Origin: Actinopolymorpha pittospori
GTDB lineage: Bacteria > Actinomycetota > Actinomycetes > Propionibacteriales > Actinopolymorphaceae
Direction: 5' to 3'
Assembly (NCBI RefSeq): GCF_014873875.1
Contig: NZ_JADBEM010000001.1
Coordinates: 7,316,001-7,380,000 of the forward strand
Length of the DNA stretch: 64,000 nt
Part shown: positions 9,193 to 18,402 of the stretch, in pieces
How the letters are laid out: each line of letters begins with the position of its first letter
Position numbering within the stretch: the first letter of the stretch is position 1
Notes under the pieces: model-generated
Databases searched by the model: none
What the model was told of the DNA's origin: nothing
What the model saw: the letters and a program-made list of their open reading frames with translations, nothing else
Translations under genes and position numbers: made by a program

Positions 9193-9502
9193 GAGTCGGC
9201 GCCACTGCTGCCCTCCTGGGCGGCGAACCCTGCCCGTTCGGTCGTACGTGCGGACCACGACAGCCTCTCGGTGACGAACTCAAATAGCGGAAAGCGGCGC
9301 GGCACCCGGCCCGGGGTCTCGTGACTCGTCAAGCACGACGACGAGGTCCGGGCGGTGGTGCCGGCGCCCGGCGGTGGCACGGGGGCGTGCTGGCCAGTCC
9401 GCACCTTCGACGACCAAGGTCAACGGCGGACCCGTGCACTCCCCCGCGCCAGCAGTTTCCGCACCTTCGGCACTGCTAGGTGTTTCGGGAAGGTCCAGCC
9501 AT
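9193..9502 (+). other. Leader region before the DUF4157 protein
   Basis: A 310-bp stretch with no convincing gene. The frame of the following gene stays open from GTG 9374, but that extension is low-complexity and lacks a ribosome site. CCGCACCTTCG occurs twice, at 9399-9409 and 9459-9469, 60 bp apart. I see no clear promoter boxes. Confidence 0.4.
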
Positions 9503-12500
9503 ATGACTGAGAACCACATTCGCGGCCTGCTGGGTGGCGGCGACATGCTCGACGCGCGCCTGCGGGCGGGGTTCGAGCGCGCGTACGGAACAGACCTGTC
9601 CGCCATCCGGATCCACACCGACGAGCGGGCCAACGCCCTCTGCCGCAGCTTCGCGGCCGAGGCGTTCACCGTCGGCTCGGACATCTTCTTCGCTGCGGGC
9701 GCCTACGCCCCGCACGCACCCGCGGGCCTCGAACTACTCGCGCACGAGATCGCGCACGCCGTCGACCAGGGCGGCGTCCGTCTGCCCGCAGCGGCGGGCG
9801 CGACCGTATCGGAGCCCGGCGACGCCTGTGAGGCGGACGCGCGTACGCGTGCCGCGGCGTTCCTGCGAGGGACGGCTGTGACCCCGTCCGCGTCGCGTGT
9901 CCGTCCCCTCGCAGACGACGAGCGGCTGGTCCTGCAGCGGCACGCCTCCTGGGAACACCGGCTGCTCGGCGACGCGCCGCCCGCCGACCTGAACGTGCTC
10001 ACCACCACGCGGGGTCAGGACCGGATCCTGAAGCTGCAGCAGCTCCGGGACTTCCTGGCCATGTGGAAGGACAACCCCGACAGCGTCACCCCCGACCGGA
10101 TCAAGGCCAGGTACCCGACCATCCGGACGGTTCAGCTCGGGACGAGCGGGCTGCTCGTGACCTACGGCGAGCTCAACACGCTGGCCGACTACCTCGCCAC
10201 CCCGGCCGCCCTCGACAGCCAGCCCAGGGCGATCCTCGAACCGATCCTGCAGTCGGTGCGGCAGGAGTCGTTCTACTGGGTCAACAAGCTGCTCGGGACC
10301 GACGTGAGCGGGGCGGCGGGGAAGTTCAGGAACTCCGTGGTCTCCAACATCGGTTGGGAGTTCCTCGACCTGCTGACCGAGACGAAGGCCATCGACAACC
10401 TCACCGTGAACGTCGGGTGGAAGGGGATCGACCACTACAGCGCGCTCGTGGGGCGCAACGCGTGCCACTTCGCGCCGTTCTCCTGGTACCGGTGGGAGCA
10501 GTCCCATCTGATCGCCCGTGACTACGCGACGCAGGCGTACCACTCAACAGGTTCGGCGAAGGAGAAGCTGACCCACCTGGCGTGGATCAACCACGGCTAC
10601 GCCGACCACTTCCTGCAGGATTCCTTCGCCTCCGGGCACCTGGTCAACAAGACCCTGATCATGCAGTGGTTCCTCGAGTGGGCCAACACCGGGATTCTCG
10701 GCAACGCCATGCCCGTCGCCGACTGGCAGATGGTCCGGCGGATGATGACCACCGCCGACCAGGACGGGCTCGCGGCCCGTGCCCTCTACGACGGTTTCGC
10801 CGACCCGGCCAAGCGTGGCGTCGTCCGCGACCCGCAGACCGCCGAGGAGCAGTGGGCGCTGGAGCGGCGGATCACCGTCTCCGGGGTGCGGCGCGCGGAC
10901 TTCAGGAGTGACGTCGACGCCTACAAGCACTACCTGCGGCTGATCAACAACGCGGGCGTCCAGCTGTCCGGCGGGATCCTGCACGACCACTACACCGAGG
11001 AAGGTCTCTACGTCGCCTCCGTCGACCACCCGACGGCGTTCCAGATCTTTGGCGACTGCACGATGATGAACGGCGGTGACGGCGTACGGGTCGCCGCCGA
11101 GACGGCGCAGATGTCGCAGGCCGCCCTCAACGACCTCCTCGCGCGTGGCACCACCAGCATCACCACCCAGCAGATCTTCAACCGGTTCCCCACCCGCGTC
11201 CGGGGCGCGAGAAGAGCCGGCGCGGCGGAGGAACTGCTCTCGCTGCAGGAGTGGAACGAGACCCGGCGCGACACCGCGATCTCGCTGTTCCCCAGCCCGA
11301 AGATCGCCGCCGCCCGCGGCCTCGTCCAGCGCATCGGCAAGATCTCCATCGACGTCACCGGTGGTTGGGGCTGGCAGCAGGTGACCGGTGCGAGCGCCAA
11401 CGACATCGCCGTCGGCGGTGACGGCTCGGCGTGGATCATCACCACCACCAAGGTGGCGGGCGGCTACACCATCAAGAAGCTGCAGGGCAGCACCTGGACA
11501 CCCGTCGACGGCGGCGCCACCCGCATCGCTGTGGACGGCGCCGGAACCCCGTGGGTCGTCAACGACGTGGGCGCGATCTACCGCCGGGTCGGCGGCAAGT
11601 GGGAACGCGTCGCCGGCGACGGGATCCTCAGCGGGAAGAACACAGCCGGCCAGGACGTGAGCGGCGCGAGCGACATCGGGGTGGGCACGGACGGAACGGT
11701 CTGGGTTCTCGGCAGGACGGCCGTCGTAGGCGGCCACCTGATCTACCGCTGGAACGGCCAGAAGTGGGAACAGTCCCCCACCGGAGCCGCGGTCTCGATC
11801 TCGGTCGCCCCCAACGGGCTGCCGTGGGTGACCAACGACCAGAACTCCGTGTACCGGATGAAGTCCGGTGCCACCCTCGGCACCGGATGGGAACGCCTCC
11901 CCGGCAAGGCGATCGACGTCGGCGTCTCCACCGGGGTGATGCCCACGGCGTGGTGCCTCGGTGACACGAAGATCAACGACGGCGGCAACACCATCTGGGC
12001 GTGGAACGGCGAGGGCTGGGACATGACCAGCGGCGCGGCGACCAGGGTCGCGGTCGGCCCCGACGGAATCCCCTGGGTCGCCAACGGGCTCGGCAACATC
12101 TACCACCTCGTTCCCACGAACGCGTCGGTGGTGGAGTTCACCACCCAGGACGCCGGGACGATCCGGGGCAGGGCCGTGGCCAAGGCCGGCTCCCTGTTCC
12201 CCGGCGACACGGTGATGATCAACGGGTCCACGGACCTGAGCAGGGTCATCGTCGGGAACAGCCGCGCCTGCATCTACTCCCTCACGATGGACACCACCGC
12301 CGCGTACTACGACTTCATCGTCCAGGCCGACGGCAAGGGACCGAGCGGCCCGTTCTCCGGCATGCTGTGGCTGAAGTTCGTCGACGAGACCGGCGACACC
12401 TACAGCCTCAGCCTGTTCCTGTCCGAGCGCAACACGCACGTGGTCCGGTTCGACAGCGCCAAGCCCGGTATCCGGGAGATCCAGTGGAGCGACAGCATGT

Positions 12501-12505
12501 TCTGA
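9503..12505 (+). CDS. DUF4157 (eCIS-core) protein with zinc phospholipase C/P1-nuclease-like region and tectonin repeats
   Basis: A 1000-residue protein without signal peptide. Residues 1-140 match the DUF4157 domain: a DLSAIRIHTDERAN segment, then the HEIAH zinc motif at 81-85, then AVDQGG. Residues about 310-500 carry a His/Asp pattern like zinc-dependent phospholipase C/P1 nucleases: DHYSAL, THLAWINHGYADHFLQDSF followed by ASGHL (His358, His364, His369, Asp373, His379), and GILHDHYTEEGL. Residues about 620-870 form five to six tectonin-type repeats (for example ATRIAVDGAGTPWVVNDVG), expected to fold as a lectin-like propeller. A C-terminal beta-rich region of about 125 residues ends the protein. 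DUF4157 is known to mark cargo of extracellular contractile injection systems. No injection-system genes are here, so it is an orphan cargo or a self-acting toxin. ATG 9503 follows GGGAAGG. Confidence 0.75.
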   Translation: MTENHIRGLLGGGDMLDARLRAGFERAYGTDLSAIRIHTDERANALCRSFAAEAFTVGSDIFFAAGAYAPHAPAGLELLAHEIAHAVDQGGVRLPAAAGATVSEPGDACEADARTRAAAFLRGTAVTPSASRVRPLADDERLVLQRHASWEHRLLGDAPPADLNVLTTTRGQDRILKLQQLRDFLAMWKDNPDSVTPDRIKARYPTIRTVQLGTSGLLVTYGELNTLADYLATPAALDSQPRAILEPILQSVRQESFYWVNKLLGTDVSGAAGKFRNSVVSNIGWEFLDLLTETKAIDNLTVNVGWKGIDHYSALVGRNACHFAPFSWYRWEQSHLIARDYATQAYHSTGSAKEKLTHLAWINHGYADHFLQDSFASGHLVNKTLIMQWFLEWANTGILGNAMPVADWQMVRRMMTTADQDGLAARALYDGFADPAKRGVVRDPQTAEEQWALERRITVSGVRRADFRSDVDAYKHYLRLINNAGVQLSGGILHDHYTEEGLYVASVDHPTAFQIFGDCTMMNGGDGVRVAAETAQMSQAALNDLLARGTTSITTQQIFNRFPTRVRGARRAGAAEELLSLQEWNETRRDTAISLFPSPKIAAARGLVQRIGKISIDVTGGWGWQQVTGASANDIAVGGDGSAWIITTTKVAGGYTIKKLQGSTWTPVDGGATRIAVDGAGTPWVVNDVGAIYRRVGGKWERVAGDGILSGKNTAGQDVSGASDIGVGTDGTVWVLGRTAVVGGHLIYRWNGQKWEQSPTGAAVSISVAPNGLPWVTNDQNSVYRMKSGATLGTGWERLPGKAIDVGVSTGVMPTAWCLGDTKINDGGNTIWAWNGEGWDMTSGAATRVAVGPDGIPWVANGLGNIYHLVPTNASVVEFTTQDAGTIRGRAVAKAGSLFPGDTVMINGSTDLSRVIVGNSRACIYSLTMDTTAAYYDFIVQADGKGPSGPFSGMLWLKFVDETGDTYSLSLFLSERNTHVVRFDSAKPGIREIQWSDSMF

Positions 12506-12585
12506 CCCGCCGGGTCGCTCGCATCGCCGGGCTCGTCCTGATCGGCCGGCTCACTTCGGCGTGACGGCGACGTCGCGGTACCTCG

Positions 12586-12619
12586 AGGGTCGTGCCCCCT
12601 TCGGTGGGGGCACGACCCT
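12586..12619. terminator. Bidirectional rho-independent-type hairpin
   Basis: A perfect 14-bp stem: AGGGTCGTGCCCCC (12586-12599) pairs with GGGGGCACGACCCT (12606-12619) around a TTCGGT loop. It lies between convergent genes (stops at 12505 and 12651), so it can end both transcripts. There is only a short T stretch, as is usual in actinomycetes. Confidence 0.85.
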
Positions 12620-12650
12620 TCGCCGTATCTCGTTGGGCAGCGGCCCGGGC

Positions 12651-13487
12651 CTACGGCCTCCCGGCGCCGGGCGCGGGTGCCGGGAACGCCACCACCTGCC
12701 CGCTGGGTTGCGTCTGCTCGGGTCCGCCGTAGTTCTGGCCCACGACGTAGAGGTGCGGGTCGTCTCCGCGGCTGAGTGCGCAGGCGAACGCGCCCCGGTC
12801 TGATTTGACGGTGTCGAGGACCTCGCCGCCCTCCCGAACCCGTACGCAGTGCTGGTGGGCGACGTCGGCGTACCAGACCGCACCCTCGGCATCCACGCAG
12901 ATCCCGTCCGGGTGGTCGCCCGGAGTTTCCGCCCACACCCGGGGATCTCCCAGGTCACCGTTGGCGGCGATGTCGTAGCCGGTGAGCCGGTTGGCGTAGG
13001 ACTCGGCGACGATCAACGTCGCGCCGTCTGCCGTGATGGCCATGCCGTTGGGGAACGCGAGCTCGTCGGCGACCTGGCGGACGTCCCCCTCGGGGGTGAC
13101 GCAGACGACCAGGCCGGGCGCGAAGTCACCGCCGGGGAAGTCGAAGCCGATGCAGTTGACGTAGGCGTTGCCGTGGTCGTCGACGACGATGTCGTTCCAC
13201 GGCTTCTCCGACACCTTGGCCAGGTCGGCGTGCGGGACCAGCGACCCGTCCCGGTCGCGGCGCAGCAGCCGCCGCTGAGCGGAGTCCACCACCAGCAGCC
13301 GCCCGTCGGGCAGGAAGTCGATGCACATCGGGAACGACGGGACACTCGCGACCACCTCGTGGCTCCCGTCGGCGTTCACGGCGATGACCTGGTTGGCGCC
13401 CCAGTCGGAGAACCAGAGCCGCCCGTCGTGCCAGCGCGGCGACTCGCCGAACACGACACCCTCCATCACGACCGTCGGTGCGCTCAT
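12651..13487 (-). CDS. SMP-30/gluconolactonase/LRE family protein
   Basis: A 278-residue six-bladed propeller lactonase-like protein. The family pattern is clear: GVVFGESPRWHDGRLWFSDW at the start, DFLPDGRLLVVD, ELAFPNGMAITADG with the conserved NG, and DGICVDAEGAVWYAD near the end. Members hydrolyse sugar lactones using a divalent metal. AGAGGGAG lies 6 bp before ATG 13487. It stands alone between a terminator and a divergent nucleotidyltransferase, so no pathway is suggested. Confidence 0.88.
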   Translation of the reverse strand: MSAPTVVMEGVVFGESPRWHDGRLWFSDWGANQVIAVNADGSHEVVASVPSFPMCIDFLPDGRLLVVDSAQRRLLRRDRDGSLVPHADLAKVSEKPWNDIVVDDHGNAYVNCIGFDFPGGDFAPGLVVCVTPEGDVRQVADELAFPNGMAITADGATLIVAESYANRLTGYDIAANGDLGDPRVWAETPGDHPDGICVDAEGAVWYADVAHQHCVRVREGGEVLDTVKSDRGAFACALSRGDDPHLYVVGQNYGGPEQTQPSGQVVAFPAPAPGAGRP

Positions 13488-13753
13488 GTCGTACTCCCTC
13501 TGCTCGGTGGTACCCCAGCAGACCGACCGACGACCCGAAACTCATCGCTCGGTGGCCCTCCGGGCGAGAACTTCGGGCGTGCGGTTCGCACCCGACGACA
13601 ACCGACTGAGCGCTCCGCCCTTTGCGGGGAGAAGCGCTCAAGCGCCTGGGTGCAGCCCAATCGATTTGGTCCAGGGTTCGGCCGGACCGACTGGATCAGG
13701 TTGTGTGCCCGGATCCTGTACCGGGAGCGGCAACCTGGATACCTTGACCCTCC

Positions 13754-14542
13754 ATGCAGCATCATCAGGATTCGCTGGACACATACGTCCGAAGGGTGAA
13801 GGACGACCCTGACGCGATCGCGGTCATCCTCGTCGGATCGGTAGCTCGTGGCACGGAACGACCCGACTCGGACGTCGACGTCTACCTGGTCGTCCCCGAC
13901 GACGTATTCGATTCGGCCATTGCCGCTCATCGTGTGATCGTCGAAGAGCGCTCCGACGCGACGTATCCAGGCGGCTATGTCGACGTCAGGCTCGCCACCG
14001 TCACGTTTCTGGATGCTGCCGCCGAGCGTGGGGACGATCCTGTTCGCGCATCGTTCGAAGACGCCCGGGTAGCCTGGGTCCGCGATGGCTACGACATCGC
14101 TGGGCGGGTCGCAGCGATCCCCGTGCTTCCGCCGAAGATCTGGGAAAGCCGAGCGATCTCGTTCATGTCCGAGGTTTGGTGGCACGGAACCGATTTTCTG
14201 CCACAAGCTCTCGCCTTGGACAACACGTTCCTGCTGCATCACGCCGCGGTACATACGGTGAACGCCGGCGGGCGGGCCCTACTCGCGTTGAATCGGACGC
14301 TCTTTCGCGGACCGAGGTATCTCGACGCCACGCTCGCCACGCTGGACCGAATACCGGACGGATACAGTGACCTCGCTCGACAGCTCATCACCCAACCCAG
14401 CCGAGAAAGCGCTGACGCATACGTGCAGGCACTAGAGACCTTCCACCCCTGGCCAGTGGATCGTGCAGCGAGTGCCTCGATATTCATTCGAGACAACGAA
14501 CTCGCCTGGCTCACCGGGATACTCCCACCCGAGCTGAGCTGA
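13754..14542 (+). CDS. Nucleotidyltransferase-domain protein (Pol-beta/ANT-like)
   Basis: A 262-residue protein with the minimal nucleotidyltransferase signature: LVGSVARGTERPDSDVDVYL, giving Gly28-Ser29 and the metal ligands Asp40 and Asp42. The C-terminal two thirds is helical and unassigned. The family includes aminoglycoside nucleotidyltransferases, DNA polymerase-beta-like enzymes and MNT antitoxins. Its length fits stand-alone ANT(9)/ANT(3'')-like proteins, but no resistance class can be claimed. No HEPN partner is adjacent. No strong ribosome site precedes ATG 13754. GC content is slightly lower than in its neighbours, which could indicate transfer. Confidence 0.75.
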   Translation: MQHHQDSLDTYVRRVKDDPDAIAVILVGSVARGTERPDSDVDVYLVVPDDVFDSAIAAHRVIVEERSDATYPGGYVDVRLATVTFLDAAAERGDDPVRASFEDARVAWVRDGYDIAGRVAAIPVLPPKIWESRAISFMSEVWWHGTDFLPQALALDNTFLLHHAAVHTVNAGGRALLALNRTLFRGPRYLDATLATLDRIPDGYSDLARQLITQPSRESADAYVQALETFHPWPVDRAASASIFIRDNELAWLTGILPPELS

Positions 14543-14745
14543 CCGGGACATCGCATTCGCCGCAGCCGAGCGCTCGACCAGTCTCTGAGTCGCTGGGTGA
14601 ACAAGAAATCCCGAGAAGGACTCAGCGTGATCGCCGACCAGCCGCGTGTCCGGGACGACCTGCGACGGAACAGTGTGGCCGCGAGCATGACATCGCGTCG
14701 CGTGTGCTGACAGGTTCGAACACGTCCCCGGTCGGGTGTTCGACG

Positions 14746-15291
14746 TCATGCGTTGTGGGAGGTCAGTGCTTCCGGTACCGGCAGGTCGAGGTACTCCAGC
14801 AGGGCGGCGAGTTTCTGGTCGAGTTCGATTCCGACCTTGGCGATGTTGGGATCGCCGAAGCTGGAGAACCGGGTGCTTGGCTGGTCTACGGTGAACCAGG
14901 TCCCGCCTTGTGTGTCGTCGTAGATGGCCGTGCGGAGCGGGGCGTAAAGCAGGATCGCGGGGTTGTGGTGGAACATTCGCTGTGCGATCGTGTGGTTTCC
15001 CATCAGGTACTCCTTGCAACGCCGCTCATCACCGGCAAGCCGCATGACCGGACCAAAGTCTTGGCTCCAATAGATGATGAAGTCGTGCGGGGCGTTCTCA
15101 CTCGTCGCTTGGAGGACTGTGTCCCAGTCGGCCTTGTCCTTGGCGAGTTGCGCGAAACGTTTGGCGTCGAATTCAGGCACGGCACTTTCGTATCGAGCGC
15201 AGAAGACGTCGAAAGGTTCGCCGACCGCAACCTCGAGGCGGTTCACCTCGTGGGGGACGCTCCTCACCCTGTCCTGCACTGATTGGGTCAT
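14746..15291 (-). CDS. DUF302-like domain protein
   Basis: A 181-residue soluble protein. The C-terminal half reads like a DUF302 domain (LLYAPLRTAIYDDTQGGTWF, then VDQPSTRFSSFGDPNIAKVG, then a long helix). ATG 15291 is preceded by GGAG at 5 bp, which decided the start. The same frame stays open for about 150 codons upstream and includes hydrophobic stretches, but no ribosome site supports that longer form. Function is unknown; DUF302 proteins occur alone or fused to redox domains. Confidence 0.7.
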   Translation of the reverse strand: MTQSVQDRVRSVPHEVNRLEVAVGEPFDVFCARYESAVPEFDAKRFAQLAKDKADWDTVLQATSENAPHDFIIYWSQDFGPVMRLAGDERRCKEYLMGNHTIAQRMFHHNPAILLYAPLRTAIYDDTQGGTWFTVDQPSTRFSSFGDPNIAKVGIELDQKLAALLEYLDLPVPEALTSHNA

Positions 15292-15622
15292 TTGGTCTCC
15301 AAAACGTTGAATACGCATTGATTGCGCGTCGACCGCTGGTCGAGGTGACGCGAGGACCACCACTACGATGGCGAGCGGCCCAGTAGCCGACCATCCCCCA
15401 TGAGTCACCAGCCCTGTTGCGAAGTGCACCACCAAGGCGAACTCGACCGCACCGACCAGGTGACCGACTCTCTCAGGTATGCAACCTGCACGTGTTACAG
15501 CAGGGGGCAGAGAATGAGAGAGAACGGCGACACCGGGGACACCGGGGCGCACAGCCGGGTCAGCGAACAAGCCGATGAGTAGCGCTCGTACCGCGCCCAT
15601 CTCGTGATCAACGGGAGTACCG
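15292..15622. other. Divergent intergenic region
   Basis: About 330 bp between the divergent DUF302 and lipocalin-like genes. It presumably holds both promoters, but I could not identify boxes. A short imperfect repeat (GACACCGGGGACACCGGGG near 15530) is visible. The minus strand is open in the DUF302 frame with hydrophobic runs, which I regard as chance. Confidence 0.4.
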
Positions 15623-16033
15623 ATGGCTGAGCCGAAGATTCGCGACCGCCTGATAGGGGGTTGGCGACTGACAGGGTACGAGGAGACCGCCGACGGCAAG
15701 CCCGAGCACCCGCTGGGCGACGACCCGTTGGGGGCGATCCTGTACACGCCGGACGGCTACATGTCTGCCCAGTTGGCCCGGCCGGGACCCTACGAAGATG
15801 ACGACAAGCCGGATGCCTACTACGTCGCCTATTCAGGGCCATACGACGTCGACCAGGCCAACCAGACCGTGACCCATCACGTGCAGGTGTGGGTCATACC
15901 GAGTTGGAAGGGCACGACGCAGATCCGGCAGGTCCGCTTCCCTGACCCGGACACACTCGTGTTGTCCGCCGAAGGGAGCCCTCGCGAGGGTGAGACGACC
16001 ACGATCACTTGGTCGCGCCGGCCGCCACGATAG
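15623..16033 (+). CDS. Lipocalin-like domain protein
   Basis: A 136-residue protein of the lipocalin-like (PF13924 type) group. It has the opening LIGGWRLTGYEE, the GAILYTPDGYMSAQLARPG segment and alternating beta-strands to the end. Members are small beta-barrels of mostly unknown ligand. CGGGAG lies just before ATG 15623. It ends 9 bp before the metallo-hydrolase gene and is almost certainly cotranscribed with it. Confidence 0.8.
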   Translation: MAEPKIRDRLIGGWRLTGYEETADGKPEHPLGDDPLGAILYTPDGYMSAQLARPGPYEDDDKPDAYYVAYSGPYDVDQANQTVTHHVQVWVIPSWKGTTQIRQVRFPDPDTLVLSAEGSPREGETTTITWSRRPPR

Positions 16034-16042
16034 GAGGAACCC

Positions 16043-16882
16043 ATGCCCGCCACCCGATCGGCGCTGAGCTACGACGTGTTCACCGCGCCAGAAAAGCCGT
16101 TCCGCGCCCCGCCATCCAAAGTCGGAGATCCGCCCGCGTGGGACCCGACGACATCGACGTTGATCTTCGGCGACCGCGATGCTGTGCTGGTGGACCCGCT
16201 GATGACCGTCGCGGAGGCAACCGCGCTGGCACAGTGGGTAGCGCTGCACGACCGCAACCTCACCACGATCTACATCACGCACGGGCACGGTGACCACTAT
16301 CTCGGCCTGCCGGTAGTCCTCGAACGGTTCCCGGACGCGCAGGTGGCTGCCGCCCCCGGGACGGTGCAGCACATGCAACAGCAGGACAACTTCCCGCCGG
16401 AGAACTCGATCAGAGCGCTGTTCCTCGATCAGGTCGCCGGCGATGTTCCCCTACCCGAACCGCTCGAATCGCGAGAAATCCCGCTTGAGGGTTCGGTCAT
16501 CAGGGTGATTGAGACCGGTCACACCGACACCGTGGACACGACCTCGCTGCACGCGCCTGACCTTGGCCTGATCGTCTCCGGCGACGTCGCCTACAACCAC
16601 TGCCACATGTACGTCGGGGACACCACGGCCGACGGCCGGGCCGAGTGGATCGCCGCGCTCGACCAACTGGCCGCACTCAACCCCGACTCCGTCGTCTGCG
16701 GGCACAAGGACCCAACCCAAGGCAACCCGCCCAGCGTGCTGGCCGAGTCCCGCGGCTACCTCGAGTACTACGGGCAACTACGCGAGGCAGCCCTGTCCGA
16801 CGAGGAACTGTTCGACGCCCTGGTGGACCGCTATCCGGACTGGGTCAGTCGGCAGCAGTTCCTGATACTCGGGGTCGGCTGA
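16043..16882 (+). CDS. MBL-fold metallo-hydrolase
   Basis: A 279-residue metallo-beta-lactamase-fold protein. The zinc motif H-x-H-x-D-H is ITHGHGDHYLGL (His80, His82, Asp84, His85), followed by a later GHTDT histidine, the Asp in VSGDVAYNH and the His in VVCGHKDP. It resembles glyoxalase II/quorum-lactonase-like hydrolases; the substrate is unknown. AGGAGG precedes ATG 16043. It is translated with the lipocalin-like gene 9 bp upstream, and the pair may handle one hydrophobic ester or lactone (inference). Confidence 0.88.
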   Translation: MPATRSALSYDVFTAPEKPFRAPPSKVGDPPAWDPTTSTLIFGDRDAVLVDPLMTVAEATALAQWVALHDRNLTTIYITHGHGDHYLGLPVVLERFPDAQVAAAPGTVQHMQQQDNFPPENSIRALFLDQVAGDVPLPEPLESREIPLEGSVIRVIETGHTDTVDTTSLHAPDLGLIVSGDVAYNHCHMYVGDTTADGRAEWIAALDQLAALNPDSVVCGHKDPTQGNPPSVLAESRGYLEYYGQLREAALSDEELFDALVDRYPDWVSRQQFLILGVG

Positions 16883-16932
16883 CACAACGCACGCACCGCG
16901 CCGCCGGACGCGCATCAAGGGGCCGCGGCCGG

Positions 16933-16961
16933 TTGACATGCGAAGCTACGCCTATTAGCTT
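16933..16961 (+). promoter_or_regulatory. Possible promoter of the tetR-membrane protein operon
   Basis: TTGACA (16933-16938) is followed 17 bp later by TAGCTT (16956-16961). An AGCTA-containing small palindrome (TAGCT-TTGC-AGCTA, 16956-16969) and a TTAATTAA palindrome (16972-16979) follow, in an AT-rich patch unlike its surroundings. A repressor site overlapping the promoter is plausible. Confidence 0.45.
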
Positions 16962-16999
16962 TGCAGCTATGTTAATTAACCATCCTCGGCGGTCCCTTC

Positions 17000-17557
17000 G
17001 TGCCTAGAGCGGGACTCGGCACCGAAGCGGTTGTCGGGGTCGCGCTCGAGGTCGTCGACGAGTGCGGCGCAGACGCCCTGACGCTGTCCGACGTGGCCGC
17101 CCGGGCCGGCGTCGCGACACCGTCGCTGTATCGGCACGTCGGCAGCCTCGCGCTGTTGCGCTCGCGGATCGCCGCGCGGGTGCTGTCGGAGATGACAGAG
17201 ATCGCCACGAGCGCGGTGCTCGGCCTGAGCGGCGACGCCGCGGTCGCCGCGCTGATGCGGCGGATGCGGGCGTACGCGGTGGAGCACCCGGCCCGGTACG
17301 CGTCGGTGCCGTCCGATCCCCTCCACGATCCGGCGCTGGTGCAGCCGGCCACCTGCCTCGTCGAGGTGTTCCTCGCCGTGTTGCGCGGCTACGAGCTCGA
17401 AGGTCCGGCCGCGGTGCACGCGACGCGATGCCTGCGCGTCATCGTCTACGGCTTCGCTGCCATCGAATCCGGCGGCAGCTTCGGCATGGCCGAGGACCCG
17501 GCGGACACCTACGAGGACCTCATCCAGATGTACCTCGCATACCTCCACCGGCGCTGA
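17000..17557 (+). CDS. TetR family transcriptional regulator
   Basis: A 185-residue TetR-like regulator starting at GTG 17000. An upstream ATG in frame hits a stop, so the GTG is the first usable start. The helix-turn-helix is at about residues 8-50 (LTLSDVAARAGVATPSLYRHV). The C-terminal domain resembles the TetR_C WHG-type group (ESGGSFGMAEDP near the end). It is followed after 32 bp by a membrane protein gene. An AT-rich palindromic patch upstream may be its operator. Confidence 0.82.
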   Translation: MPRAGLGTEAVVGVALEVVDECGADALTLSDVAARAGVATPSLYRHVGSLALLRSRIAARVLSEMTEIATSAVLGLSGDAAVAALMRRMRAYAVEHPARYASVPSDPLHDPALVQPATCLVEVFLAVLRGYELEGPAAVHATRCLRVIVYGFAAIESGGSFGMAEDPADTYEDLIQMYLAYLHRR

Positions 17558-17589
17558 AGCGCCGTACCCACCCACCACGGGAGGACCCG

Positions 17590-18279
17590 ATGTCCACGTT
17601 CCATGCCCGCACCCGTCTCGGGGCGGTCGCGCTGGCGGTCGCCGGCGTGCTCTTCCTCGCCTACCCCGCCCTGCGGCCCTGGCACGACGAGGCCACCGTC
17701 AGCGGCGCGACGGCGGCCCTGAGTTCGGCTGCCTGGGTGGCCGCTCACCTGTTCGCGATGATCGGCTTCATCCTGCTGCCGCTGGGCCTTCTCGCACTGC
17801 TCGGCGTCGTCGCGACGACGAGGTCGCAGCGCCTGGCGCTGGTCGCGACCGTGATCACCTGGATCGGCGCCGGGCTCACGCTGCCGTACTACGGCGCCGA
17901 GGACTTCGGACTGCACGCGATCGCGGGTCCGAAGGGCAGCCCGTCGCACGTGCTCGACCTCATCGACGCCGTTCGCTACCAGCCGGTGGCGGTCACCATC
18001 TTCGGCACCGGCCTCATCCTGCTCGCGATCGGCGCGATCGTGGCGGCGGTCGCCGTGTGGCACTCGGGTGTGCTTCCCCGATGGAGCGGCATCCTGTTCG
18101 CGGCCGGGCTCGCCCTGTTCCTGCCGCAGTTCTTCACACCCGCGCCGGTACGGATCGCACACGGTGTACTGATGGCGGTCGGCTTGATCGTGTTCGCCGT
18201 CGCGCTGTGGCGCAGCGCCGACCCGGCGCGCGCGGCCGTCGACCCTCACGACAAGATCGTGTTGCGCCCGACTCGCTGA
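17590..18279 (+). CDS. Multi-pass membrane protein of unknown function
   Basis: A 229-residue integral membrane protein with about six hydrophobic helices (first at 10-28, then about 45-75, 80-98, 128-155, 160-180 and 190-208). GGGAGG precedes ATG 17590. I do not recognise a named family. It sits 32 bp after a tetR gene on the same strand, so it is probably the regulator's target. Confidence 0.78.
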   Translation: MSTFHARTRLGAVALAVAGVLFLAYPALRPWHDEATVSGATAALSSAAWVAAHLFAMIGFILLPLGLLALLGVVATTRSQRLALVATVITWIGAGLTLPYYGAEDFGLHAIAGPKGSPSHVLDLIDAVRYQPVAVTIFGTGLILLAIGAIVAAVAVWHSGVLPRWSGILFAAGLALFLPQFFTPAPVRIAHGVLMAVGLIVFAVALWRSADPARAAVDPHDKIVLRPTR

Positions 18280-18402
18280 GCGAACCTGCCCGCAAGCCCC
18301 GTTTGACGCGTGACCCTGTCGGCGCGGCCTCGTAGTGTGTGCAGTCATGGCTGCACGATGCCCAACGAGCGGCCAGAGCTCAATGACGGTGGAGGTTCTG
18401 AC

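Noticed and set aside
9374..9502. N-terminal extension of the DUF4157 protein from GTG 9374
   Set aside because: Low complexity and no ribosome site, whereas ATG 9503 follows GGGAAGG.
10544..12439. A 631-codon open frame antisense to the DUF4157-tectonin gene
   Set aside because: Repetitive G/D/V-rich translation typical of an antisense frame in high-GC DNA, and no ribosome site; the sense strand has clear domains.
15292..15747. Extension of the DUF302 protein with hydrophobic stretches
   Set aside because: Open frame without ribosome site; ATG 15291 has GGAG at 5 bp and gives a domain-sized protein.
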